DNA of 64,000 bases from contig NZ_FNDD01000007.1 in NCBI RefSeq assembly GCF_900100015.1, forward strand, positions 1-64,000. The letters are read 5' to 3'. The first letter of the stretch is position 1, and every line of letters starts with the position of its first letter. Position numbers and translations under genes: made by a program. The notes beneath the pieces were generated by a model. The model had not been told where the DNA came from. It saw nothing but the letters and a program-made list of their open reading frames with translations, and did no database searches. The DNA comes from Vibrio xiamenensis (GTDB lineage Bacteria > Pseudomonadota > Gammaproteobacteria > Enterobacterales > Vibrionaceae). This document shows, piece by piece, positions 17,314-24,802 of this stretch.

Positions 17314-17985
17314 CTAGTGACTGGCTGATGCTTGACAGGTAATGGCCGCGGCTTGAGTAAATAACTGCCCGAGCGCGTTGTCTGGGTCGGCATCGACCGG
17401 CAGTGACATCGCGTAACTGACCTGCTCTGGCGTTGGATGCGGTTCAATCAAAGTTAACTCGCAGTGCTTTTTCAGCGCCTCATCAAAAATCAAATGGCTA
17501 CGATCATCCCACGACATATCAACGTAATAGGTTGGATCAAAGACTTTCAAAGTTAATGTTTTGCCGTTAAACACATAGGGCTTTGCGAGTGGCAAATCAA
17601 ATTGCAGCGTAGCTTTGCCTTTGGCTGTGGTAAGACGCGCTTTGGTGACTTTTTCATAACGAATCGGCGTGGTGCCATCGGCATCAAAAAAGTAAGTAAA
17701 GTAATGGCTGGGCAGCATGTTATCGATAACTGACTGGGCAAGCTTGGCAAGCGTCGCTTCACGATGCGCTTTTGACATATCTTCACCATCAAACAGATAC
17801 GCGGTCGTCATCGCATCAAACGTCCACGTCATATCAAAACCGGTGAGCTGTTGGTCATCACCTTTAATTTGGGTGGTCATATTGATCCAAGAATGGGGAT
17901 GAGCAGAAACGGAGGAGGAAGCAACAACCGCAATAGAGAGCCCTATTGAGTAGCCAATTTGCTTGAGCAATGTTGTATTTATCAT
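17314..17985 (-). CDS. zevA: ZevA-like DUF1007 periplasmic protein
   Basis: Secreted protein of 223 residues belonging to DUF1007. A signal peptide ends at SSVSA, so the mature protein begins His-Pro-His-Ser-Trp, a plausible metal ligand at the free N-terminus. It is followed 37 bases later by the NicO-type permease gene. In H. influenzae the equivalent pair supports zinc acquisition. The start is the ATG at 17985; a TTG four codons upstream is also open. A Zur-like box lies about 60-75 bases upstream. Confidence 0.75.
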   Translation of the reverse strand: MINTTLLKQIGYSIGLSIAVVASSSVSAHPHSWINMTTQIKGDDQQLTGFDMTWTFDAMTTAYLFDGEDMSKAHREATLAKLAQSVIDNMLPSHYFTYFFDADGTTPIRYEKVTKARLTTAKGKATLQFDLPLAKPYVFNGKTLTLKVFDPTYYVDMSWDDRSHLIFDEALKKHCELTLIEPHPTPEQVSYAMSLPVDADPDNALGQLFTQAAAITCQASASH

Positions 17986-18045
17986 AAAAAACCACAAAAC
18001 GCCTAAAAACGATTCATCGCTATAAAAGTAAAAACAATTAAACGA

Positions 18046-18059
18046 CGTTATAACATTTC
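18046..18059 (-). promoter_or_regulatory. Zur-like box upstream of zevA
   Basis: The minus strand reads GAAATGTTATAACG, matching the left half and centre of the gammaproteobacterial Zur operator (GAAATGTTATANTATAACATTTC). It shares GTTATAAC with the palindrome upstream of the znu operon. It lies 61-74 bases before zevA. This suggests zevAB is derepressed in low zinc. Confidence 0.6.
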
Positions 18060-18144
18060 AAATTATGACAACATAAATGGCATTTTGTTAGAACAAAAGT
18101 TTGCTTTCAAAAATTGGGCTCAAAATCGAGTTACTTTTCGGCAT

Positions 18145-18170
18145 AAAAATGGGCAGGCTAAACCTGCCCA
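18145..18170 (-). terminator. Terminator after znuA
   Basis: TGGGCAGG (18150-18157) and CCTGCCCA (18163-18170) form an 8-bp stem with a five-base loop. On the minus strand the stem is followed by TTTTTA, a normal Rho-independent terminator ending the znu operon and separating it from zevAB. Confidence 0.8.
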
Positions 18171-18178
18171 CTCTGGTG

Positions 18179-19063
18179 TTATTTCATGCTCGCCAGCATG
18201 GTTTCAACATTATGGTTAAACGCGTTAACATAAGTGTCCGCTTCGCCGCCTTTTGCGGTAAGCGCTTCTGGGTACAGCTCACCGCCATTCTTGGCACCCG
18301 ATGCTTTCGCGATTTGTTCTACTAAGCGTGGATCAGTTTGGTTTTCAATAAAGTAAGCTGAGATCTTTTCATCTTTAAGCTGTTGGATAAGAGCACCAAC
18401 ATCATTTGCGCTCGCCTCTGATTCTGTTGAAACGCCAACGGGTGCAAGGAATTTCACGCCATATTCTTGGCCAAAGTAACCGAACGCGTCATGACTGGTC
18501 ATTACTTTGCGCTTCTCAACAGGCACTTTGGCAAACGCTTGTTTTGCCCACTCGTCGAGTTTTGCTAACTGAGCAATATACGCTTCCCCACTCTTTTTGA
18601 AATAATCCGCATCTTCAGGGTCTGCTTTAATCAGCGCTTCCATTACGTTACGCGCATAGATTTCACCATTTTTTGCGCTGTTCCATGCGTGCGGGTCGGT
18701 AATGACTTCGCCGTCTTCTTCCATCTTACGCGTGCTCACGCCTGTTGACGCTGTGACGATGTCACCTTGATAACCGGATGCTTTGACCAAACGATCCAGC
18801 CAACCTTCAAGACCAAGACCGCTCACAAAAACCACATCGGCTTTTTTAATCGCTACACTGTCTTTTGGTGCTGGCTCAAAGGTGTGCGGGTCGCCATCAG
18901 GGCCAACGAGAGTGTTAACGTTGACATGCTCGCCACCCACTTGTTTGACGATATCACCCAGTACAGAAAAGCTTGCGACTGTCTCAACGGTTTTTGCCAT
19001 CGCCATTGGGCTTAAGCTTGCAGCAATCGCAAGTGACACTAGGGACTTTTGCCAAAATTTCAT
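18179..19063 (-). CDS. znuA: Zinc ABC importer periplasmic binding protein ZnuA
   Basis: Cluster A-I metal-binding protein, 294 residues, with a signal peptide ending AMA. The ligands read as His60 (DPHTFEP), His125 (DPHAWN), His191 (TSHDAFGYF) and Asp244 (NQTDPR); a His rather than Glu at the third position favours zinc over manganese. The His-rich loop typical of ZnuA is replaced by a short acidic loop KMEEDGEVI (residues 113-121). AGGAATAG precedes the ATG. It is the last gene of the operon. Confidence 0.85.
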   Translation of the reverse strand: MKFWQKSLVSLAIAASLSPMAMAKTVETVASFSVLGDIVKQVGGEHVNVNTLVGPDGDPHTFEPAPKDSVAIKKADVVFVSGLGLEGWLDRLVKASGYQGDIVTASTGVSTRKMEEDGEVITDPHAWNSAKNGEIYARNVMEALIKADPEDADYFKKSGEAYIAQLAKLDEWAKQAFAKVPVEKRKVMTSHDAFGYFGQEYGVKFLAPVGVSTESEASANDVGALIQQLKDEKISAYFIENQTDPRLVEQIAKASGAKNGGELYPEALTAKGGEADTYVNAFNHNVETMLASMK

Positions 19064-19088
19064 TATCTATTCCTTACTTGTTTAACAA

Positions 19089-19946
19089 TTAACCGGCATG
19101 TTTTCGCAGCGGAAAGATGCCTTTATGAGATCCGAAGAGAACGGAAGCTAAAAATAATAGAGTGGCTACTAGCACAATCGCAGGGCCTGCGGGAATCGAT
19201 TGGTACCAAGACCAAGTCAAACCAATAATAGAGCTAACAAAGCCAACCACCATCGCCAGCGCCAACATGGCAGGCAGACGATTTGACCAGCAGCGTGCTG
19301 AAATCGCCGGTAACATCATCAGACCAACCGTCATTAGCGTGCCGAGGATTTGAAAACCCGCGACCAAGTTCATCACCACTATCGCCATGAACATTGCCTG
19401 GATCAGTGATGGCAAACGCTTAGATCTAAGAGAAAGAAACAGGGCGTTGAAGGATTCAAACACCAGTGCGCGATAAAAAATCGCAATCAAAATCACTGTG
19501 ATGGTGCTAATTACGCCGATAAAGGTTAGCGATTCATTACTCACCGCCAGCAAAGAGCCAAACAGTAAATGCAACAGGTCGACACCACTGCTCCGTAGCG
19601 ACACCAACGTCACCCCAAGCGCTAGCGAACCAAGATACAGACCAGCAAATGCCGAATCCTCGTGCAGCTTGGTGGCACTGCTTATCCAACTGGAAAGCAG
19701 CGCGACAATTAGCCCAGCCGCAAAGCCGCCAATGCCCATCGCCAAAAGTGACATACCAGAAAGCAAATACCCTATCGCGACGCCAGGAAGGACAGCGTGC
19801 GATAGCGCATCGCCAATCAGGCTCATACGCCTTAACAGTAGGAAAACACCCAGCGGCGTTAAGCTCACCGACAGAGCCAAACACGCAATAAGCGAGCGGC
19901 GCATAAAGCCAAACTGAATAAACGCATCAAGAACATGCAGATTCAA
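19089..19946 (-). CDS. znuB: Zinc ABC importer permease ZnuB
   Basis: ABC-3 family permease, 285 residues, about eight helices. FMRRSLIACLALS, RRMSLIGDALSHAVLPG and GFQILGTLMTVGLMMLPA are typical ABC-3 segments. The start is judged to be TTG at 19946: it follows GGGAGAGG by five bases and gives the family's usual N-terminus (about fifteen residues before QFGFMRRSL). The more upstream in-frame start lies deep inside znuC. The gene overlaps the znuC end by 20 bases. Confidence 0.82.
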   Translation of the reverse strand: MNLHVLDAFIQFGFMRRSLIACLALSVSLTPLGVFLLLRRMSLIGDALSHAVLPGVAIGYLLSGMSLLAMGIGGFAAGLIVALLSSWISSATKLHEDSAFAGLYLGSLALGVTLVSLRSSGVDLLHLLFGSLLAVSNESLTFIGVISTITVILIAIFYRALVFESFNALFLSLRSKRLPSLIQAMFMAIVVMNLVAGFQILGTLMTVGLMMLPAISARCWSNRLPAMLALAMVVGFVSSIIGLTWSWYQSIPAGPAIVLVATLLFLASVLFGSHKGIFPLRKHAG

Positions 19947-20664
19947 AGCGAGCCTCTCCCTTGGTATGTTCAGCGCTAGGCCCGGTTGTCCAATGTTGGT
20001 GAAAGTAATGCGGCAACACGGTTTGAGTGTCACCCCACAGCACTTGATTGTTTTTCATCAGCAGTAGCTTGGGGAAAAACGCTTCAACCACTTCGATATG
20101 GTGCAAAACTGTGATGATGGTTTTTCCAGCTTGGTTTAAACCAGTGATCAGCTCCATTAATGCCGCTCGAGTTTGGCTATCAATACCGACAAACGGTTCG
20201 TCCATCATCATCACGGGAGTGTCTTGAACCAGTAAACGCGCAAACAGCATGCGCTGAAATTGGCCGCCAGAAAGCGTATCGATCGTTTTATGTGCCAGTG
20301 AAGCGATACCAGTTTGATATAACGCCTCATCAACGCGTTTGAACTGTTCGTCGCTTAACGCACCTAACAATCCAGTATTTGGCCAACACCCCATCGCCGC
20401 GACATCAAATACACGAATGGGGAAACTGCGGTCAATATCGGCATGTTGAGGCAGCCAAGAAAGTAACTCGTGACAGGGTTTGGCATAGTTAAGCTCACCT
20501 GAAATGGGCGCATGGATTTGCGCAAGCGTTTTGAGAAGTGTCGATTTACCTACCCCATTTTCGCCGAGAATAGCGGTTAAACTCCCCGCCTCAAAACGGC
20601 CTGAAATCGGTGGTGTGAGAGCCTTACCTTGATAGCCGACCACTAAATTATTCAGTTGTATCAT
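19927..20664 (-). CDS. znuC: Zinc ABC importer ATPase ZnuC
   Basis: ATPase of the zinc importer, 245 residues. Walker A GENGVGKST is at 34-42, signature LSGGQFQRMLFARLL, Walker B PVMMMDEPFVGID, and switch histidine VLHHIE. The ATG overlaps the TGA of a preceding 46-residue reading frame (ATGA), so translation is likely coupled to it. A frame extending further upstream has no ribosome site. It groups with znuA-type and ABC-3 genes, which sets the metal role. Confidence 0.87.
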   Translation of the reverse strand: MIQLNNLVVGYQGKALTPPISGRFEAGSLTAILGENGVGKSTLLKTLAQIHAPISGELNYAKPCHELLSWLPQHADIDRSFPIRVFDVAAMGCWPNTGLLGALSDEQFKRVDEALYQTGIASLAHKTIDTLSGGQFQRMLFARLLVQDTPVMMMDEPFVGIDSQTRAALMELITGLNQAGKTIITVLHHIEVVEAFFPKLLLMKNNQVLWGDTQTVLPHYFHQHWTTGPSAEHTKGEARFESACS

Positions 20665-20801
20665 GGTAATAGCACCGCCCAATAAATCGCGAGCCACAAC
20701 AAAACAACCATCGGGGTCACGATAAGAATTCGCCCGATAGCGGAATAAGAAAGCGGCTTAAAGCCCTGCTGGGAGCGAGCAGCTGCTGAAAATTGATTCA
20801 T
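20661..20801 (-). CDS. 46-residue single-helix membrane microprotein leading the znu operon
   Basis: A short reading frame starting MNQFSAAARSQQGFKPLSYS, with one hydrophobic helix near residues 25-45 (ILIVTPMVVLLWLAIYWAVL). AAGGA stands seven bases before its ATG, and its stop overlaps the znuC start by four bases, so it would be the first gene of the Zur-controlled operon. I do not recognise the family. It could be a small transporter subunit or stabiliser, or only a leader that couples translation. Confidence 0.6.
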   Translation of the reverse strand: MNQFSAAARSQQGFKPLSYSAIGRILIVTPMVVLLWLAIYWAVLLP

Positions 20802-20823
20802 TACTTTTCCTTATACCTCTCCG

Positions 20824-20868
20824 GAAATGATATATAATGTTATAACATAACAAAACATTTTGAAACAA
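20824..20868 (-). promoter_or_regulatory. Promoter and Zur-like operator of the znu operon
   Basis: The minus strand has TTGTTT (20868-20863), a 17-base spacer and TTATAA (20845-20840), a plausible sigma70 promoter. The -10 is embedded in the perfect 12-bp palindrome ATGTTATAACAT (20837-20848). Next to it is GAAATGATATATAATG. Position and sequence fit a Zur operator that blocks the promoter when zinc is plentiful. Confidence 0.65.
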
Positions 20869-21015
20869 TATTTAATTTGCAAAGATAAACAAGCTAGGGA
20901 GAGAGGCAGGAAAGAGGATAGTCGTTAGATGGGTGAACGCCCTCAAGCCAGTGCCAGTAACGAGTAGTAAGTGCTAAGTGGTAAGCACCGAATCGAGAGC
21001 GTTAGAAAACAGGTG

Positions 21016-21858
21016 TTAGTTAAAACGTTTGGCGAGCATCGGGTTGAGGGCGGTGAGCCATGTAGCGTAAGCTTTCGAGTTCAAATGCAGATCATCGGCG
21101 CTGCAATCAAGCGGCAGTTCACCTTGCGGACACAGCAAGACATTCAAATCGATAAAAGCCACATCATGACGCTGGCAAAGTTCAAGTAAGCGTTGATTGA
21201 GCGTTGCTACCAGCGGGTTAAGTGATTCCAGACGCGCGCCAACATGCAGCGTCGACTGAACCCAAACTTCAATGCCATGTTGGCGCCAGAAGCTCAGCAT
21301 CTCGGCGTAGTTGTGAATGATTTCATCCACGCGGTAACCTTGAGCTAAGTCATTGATCCCTGCCATCACGCACACCAATTTCGGTTGGCACACGATGGTG
21401 GATTCAAGGCGCATAATCATGCCTTGAGTGGTATCACCGCCTAGGCCGCGATTGGCGACGCTCACGCCAATTATGCCATCATGCCACGGCCCCCATTCGG
21501 TGATCGAATCGCCAAACATCACCACATCAACCGGTTTAGAAAATGCCATATGATTGTCCTTGGTATGAATAAAACGCGCCGCTTTCTGCGCGCGCTGATT
21601 TAAGTCTAGCGTTTTAGTGAGAGACAAAAAGTGCTCAGCCGTCAGCGTTTTTGCATCCAAATCTTGAGTGAGCTTTTCAATCTCAGTGATAAAACGCGAA
21701 ATGCGCGTATTCAAGCCGTGCTCAGCCTTGATTTGATACAAGGCTTCCACCAGAGAGTAAAAATGCGTACCTGGGTAGCGCTCATAAAGCGCCGCCAAAT
21801 CTAAATAGTCGTGTTGCTCCAATTCACGAAGCAGCTGTTGGGGTATATCTTGGGTCAT
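21016..21858 (-). CDS. SGNH/GDSL-family hydrolase
   Basis: Probable cytosolic esterase or lipase of 280 residues. The four SGNH blocks are visible in order: VMFGDSITEW (nucleophile Ser), NRGLGGDT (Gly), VCVMAGINDL (Asn) and DDLHLN (Asp-His). About 100 helical residues precede the catalytic domain. No signal peptide is seen. GGCGAGAT precedes the chosen ATG; the frame is open 13 codons further up without a ribosome site. It stands alone, and the substrate is unknown. Confidence 0.82.
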   Translation of the reverse strand: MTQDIPQQLLRELEQHDYLDLAALYERYPGTHFYSLVEALYQIKAEHGLNTRISRFITEIEKLTQDLDAKTLTAEHFLSLTKTLDLNQRAQKAARFIHTKDNHMAFSKPVDVVMFGDSITEWGPWHDGIIGVSVANRGLGGDTTQGMIMRLESTIVCQPKLVCVMAGINDLAQGYRVDEIIHNYAEMLSFWRQHGIEVWVQSTLHVGARLESLNPLVATLNQRLLELCQRHDVAFIDLNVLLCPQGELPLDCSADDLHLNSKAYATWLTALNPMLAKRFN

Positions 21859-21969
21859 GGAAATCTCGCCGCTAACAAAAATGTTGAACAAAGGCATTCG
21901 CGAAGATTAATACATCGTAAAACGGACAAATGGTGATTGGAATAGCTAATACTCAAGCATTTTTAGACG

Positions 21970-22128
21970 TTACCAATCAGGGATTAATAAACGGCTTTTG
22001 ACGCCTCGAATCTGCAGCCCCATTGCTTCGAATACTTCCTCAAAGTCTTCTCTGAAACTTATGGTAAAAGTGGCTGTACTAGCTTGCCAATTTTCATAGT
22101 TTGTCCACTTATTCTCAAACTGACGATA
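21970..22128 (-). pseudogene. Remnant of an unidentified gene at the left edge of the AT-rich element
   Basis: A 52-codon open stretch ending in TAA, coding for a protein-like C-terminus (NKWTNYENWQASTATFTISF, then FREDFEEVFEAMG, ending SRLLIPDW). An in-frame TGA stands immediately upstream and no start or ribosome site is found. Composition looks like coding DNA rather than chance. I do not recognise the family. It may be the tail of a gene cut when the neighbouring element arrived. Further right, to 22359, only a hairpin (CACAGGCT/AGCCTGTG, near 22141-22170) is seen. Confidence 0.4.
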
Positions 22129-22359
22129 TCAATAAGTATATGCACAGGCTACTCAGCAAAGAGCAGCCTGTGTAGAGAAAATTGAAACCTATATAACTCC
22201 TACGATGTCAGGAACTTCCTTAATAAAGACACCTCTGAACTCGGACATAAAATTGACGAATCAGAGTAATCGTTGCTACGAAAATGGGGAGGTTGTACTT
22301 TTTAATAACAAATGATTTAATATTAGGATAAATAGTTTAAGTAAAAGTAGAACGCTGAT

Positions 22360-23085
22360 ATGTTAGACTCCTCAGCACAATATGTAAGTGAAATTAAAAT
22401 AAGAAACACAACGGAACTTACTAACTATCCATTTGATATACCTACAATAAAATCTCTAGATAACTTGAAATTTAATAAAAATGTGACCTTTTTCATTGGT
22501 GAAAATGGAACTGGGAAATCAACACTACTCGAAGCCATAGCAATATCACTTGGCTTTAATCCTGAAGGTGGCACCAAAGGATCATTATTTTCCTCTAAAA
22601 ACACCCATTCTGAACTACATAATTATCTTAATATAATTAAAACACATAATATTGCGAAAGATGGATACTACCTTAGAGCGGAGAGCTTTTATAACCTTGC
22701 TAGTTATATGGATGAAGTTGACTATCTCAAAGGTTATGGGGGGAAATCATTACACAAGCAGTCCCATGGTGAGTCATTCATAGCTACACTTGTGAATAAA
22801 TTGCAAGGGAGAGGGATCTACTTACTTGATGAGCCAGAGGCTGCATTATCACCATCTAAGCAAATGGCAGCTTTAAGTGCAATACATAACTTGGTTGAAA
22901 ACGACTCACAATTCATTATAGCTACACACTCTCCAATATTATTAGCCTACCCAGAAGCAACAATAATCAGTTTTGATGGTAACAAGATCCACGAGATAGA
23001 TTACGAAGAGTCAGATAATTATGTAATCACTAAAAATTTCATTAATAATTATAAAAAAATGCTAAAATTACTAATCGATAATTAA
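22360..23085 (+). CDS. Solitary SMC/ABC-like AAA ATPase (COG3910-type)
   Basis: Cytosolic ATPase of 241 residues. Walker A GENGTGKST is at 47-55, an ABC-like signature SHGES at 135-139, Walker B GIYLLDEPEAAL at 152-163, and a switch His190 in ATHSP. There is no coiled coil or membrane segment, and only a short helical insert between the A and B halves. It resembles single-gene predicted ATPases seen in mobile regions. Base composition is much AT-richer than the flanking core genes. The ribosome site is weak. The role is unknown; defence or DNA-repair functions are possible for relatives. Confidence 0.75.
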   Translation: MLDSSAQYVSEIKIRNTTELTNYPFDIPTIKSLDNLKFNKNVTFFIGENGTGKSTLLEAIAISLGFNPEGGTKGSLFSSKNTHSELHNYLNIIKTHNIAKDGYYLRAESFYNLASYMDEVDYLKGYGGKSLHKQSHGESFIATLVNKLQGRGIYLLDEPEAALSPSKQMAALSAIHNLVENDSQFIIATHSPILLAYPEATIISFDGNKIHEIDYEESDNYVITKNFINNYKKMLKLLIDN

Positions 23086-23113
23086 ATTAAGAGGGGGGGG
23101 ACCCTCTTAATTT
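23084..23113. terminator. Bidirectional terminator with an unusual G8 tract
   Basis: Perfect 12-bp arms AAATTAAGAGGG and CCCTCTTAATTT with loop GGGGGA. The run of eight G residues continues the left arm into the loop. It lies between the convergent ATPase gene and the YD-repeat operon and can end both transcripts. Confidence 0.8.
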
Positions 23114-23117
23114 ACAC

Positions 23118-23336
23118 TTACTTCTTTTTGTTAATATTATCTAATTCAGGATATTCAACAATTATCGGCTTAATTATCTCATGGTAAATACCTGACAAAA
23201 CTACAGCAACTTTTTTGCTTATCTTTTTTAACTCCTCTTCGTCACCATCATTCCTTACAACTTCGATTGCTTCACATAAATTATCACTAGCCATCTTTAC
23301 TTTTTTTAAAACCAGATTAGATGTATCTTTATTCAT
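23118..23336 (-). CDS. Small acidic/basic helical protein, last gene of the YD-repeat operon
   Basis: Cytosolic protein of 72 residues without signal peptide, mostly charged helix (KKVKMASDNLCEAIEVV; ELKKISKKVAVVLSGIYHEI) and ending in KKK. I do not recognise a characterised family. It starts nine to fifteen bases after the secreted YD protein gene. The second ATG is preferred because AAGAGG then sits seven bases ahead; the first ATG is too close to it. Its position directly after a secreted toxin-like gene resembles an immunity gene, but no toxin activity has been shown. Confidence 0.6.
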   Translation of the reverse strand: MNKDTSNLVLKKVKMASDNLCEAIEVVRNDGDEEELKKISKKVAVVLSGIYHEIIKPIIVEYPELDNINKKK

Positions 23337-23351
23337 ATTCATACCTCTTAC

Positions 23352-24794
23352 TTAATTGCATTGAGCATACACTATATCATTAATGCATCTCCAATACGCG
23401 TCTGAACCATAACCATAGTGTAACAGCCACCAACATTCCTCGATCGCCTCGTCTGTTGCATAAGATGAAATCCCCGCAGCCCCCTTAAGAAGAAACTGTC
23501 TCATATTATTCTCAATGCTTGGTTTTCTACTGCAATTATTAAAATCAGCTCCCTGATTCTCATCTAAATATGCACTGTCTTCAACATCAAGGATACCGTC
23601 TTCTTCTATATCCTTTACATCCGAAATCTCATCTAAACTATCTCCCAGATTTGATTCTGCAGTATGAAGATAATCAGCAGAATATCTACTAACTAAATTT
23701 CCAGTCTTAGGATCGCCATCCCATTCAGACTTATATACTAACTGAGAATTACTTATCCCGAAGACATAAGTTTTAATTACATATCCATCCCTTCCATATA
23801 CGTATTTATTTTCTTTACTAAATCCTCCTGGGCGAATTTCCGTCTCGCTAACAAGGTCAAGAGATGGATTGAACTTCCTGATTGTAGATATCACACATGA
23901 ATCACATTTTAGATGCCTATTTGAAACTATCACACTTCTTACATATGCAAAGCCATACGTTAAAGATTTTCTAATATCTTTATATGTTTTTTTACTAACT
24001 TGAAATAACTTTCCTCTTTTACTGACATAATACTCTTGTCCAAGTTTATCTATAACTAATGTAACGTCATTGGACCAGTTTTCTATGATGCCATTGACTA
24101 TATCATCTTTACTTGTCGCAGATTTTTGAGCATTGGAGGCACTTTCAGACACTAAGAAATTGTTATCCTCATATCCGCTGGGGTATATGATTGACTCAAG
24201 ATTTCCAATAGAGTCATAATAAAAGCTGGTATCTAAGCCATTACTCATTATACTGGAAATTAAACCTTCATCATTATATCGTATTTTGACTTCATCCTTT
24301 CCAGAGATATCATTTACTCTACCTAATGAATCATATGTATAAAATTGGCTTATTTCACCTCTAATCACACTTTTAAGCTTACCATCATTGTCAAATATAT
24401 ACGTCTTTCTGCTTGGTAAAGATAGTTTCCAGCGTTGCCCATCTTCTGTATTAAAGTTGCTTAATTTATAATTATAGTATTCACCTTCACCTTTCCAGCT
24501 ATTTTCATTTTCCAATAATTTTATTTGATTACCATAGGCATCAGAAATAACCATCTGTCCTGTCGTATACCTATTATCCACAAGCTTTATATTATCTACA
24601 AAAATCACTTGTAATGATGAACTCTTGCTATTGCCTGAGTTGGTTCTCCCCAAAACGAAAAAGTTCTTCGCGTAGCCTGTAGATTCCTCATAAAACTGTT
24701 TTGAAAATATTTCCGCATTGATGGAATCCTGAGCGAAACTGCTGACAGTGAAAAATAAAGATACTAATGTAATATAAAATATCGATTTAAACAT
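23352..24794 (-). CDS. Secreted YD-repeat (RHS-like) protein with Cys-rich C-terminus
   Basis: Exported protein of 480 residues. A signal peptide ends near FTVSSFA. Four YD-like repeats lie about twenty residues apart: YIFDNDGKLKSVI (132), YTYDSLGRVNDI (152), IRYNDEGLISSI (171) and FYYDSIGNLESII (191). The C-terminal third has an acidic stretch (about 395-420) and a tail with spaced cysteines (NNCSRK, EECWWL, YWRCIND, YAQCN). It is far smaller than true RHS toxins and lacks the RHS core cleavage motif. GAGGTGAATA precedes the ATG. It sits between lipoprotein and small-protein genes in an AT-rich operon. Confidence 0.7.
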   Translation of the reverse strand: MFKSIFYITLVSLFFTVSSFAQDSINAEIFSKQFYEESTGYAKNFFVLGRTNSGNSKSSSLQVIFVDNIKLVDNRYTTGQMVISDAYGNQIKLLENENSWKGEGEYYNYKLSNFNTEDGQRWKLSLPSRKTYIFDNDGKLKSVIRGEISQFYTYDSLGRVNDISGKDEVKIRYNDEGLISSIMSNGLDTSFYYDSIGNLESIIYPSGYEDNNFLVSESASNAQKSATSKDDIVNGIIENWSNDVTLVIDKLGQEYYVSKRGKLFQVSKKTYKDIRKSLTYGFAYVRSVIVSNRHLKCDSCVISTIRKFNPSLDLVSETEIRPGGFSKENKYVYGRDGYVIKTYVFGISNSQLVYKSEWDGDPKTGNLVSRYSADYLHTAESNLGDSLDEISDVKDIEEDGILDVEDSAYLDENQGADFNNCSRKPSIENNMRQFLLKGAAGISSYATDEAIEECWWLLHYGYGSDAYWRCINDIVYAQCN

Positions 24795-24802
24795 TATTCA
24801 CC

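Noticed and set aside
21900..22400. Direct repeat of the tRNA-Ser 3' end as left attachment site
   Set aside because: I searched by eye for the T-arm/acceptor sequence and found no convincing copy.
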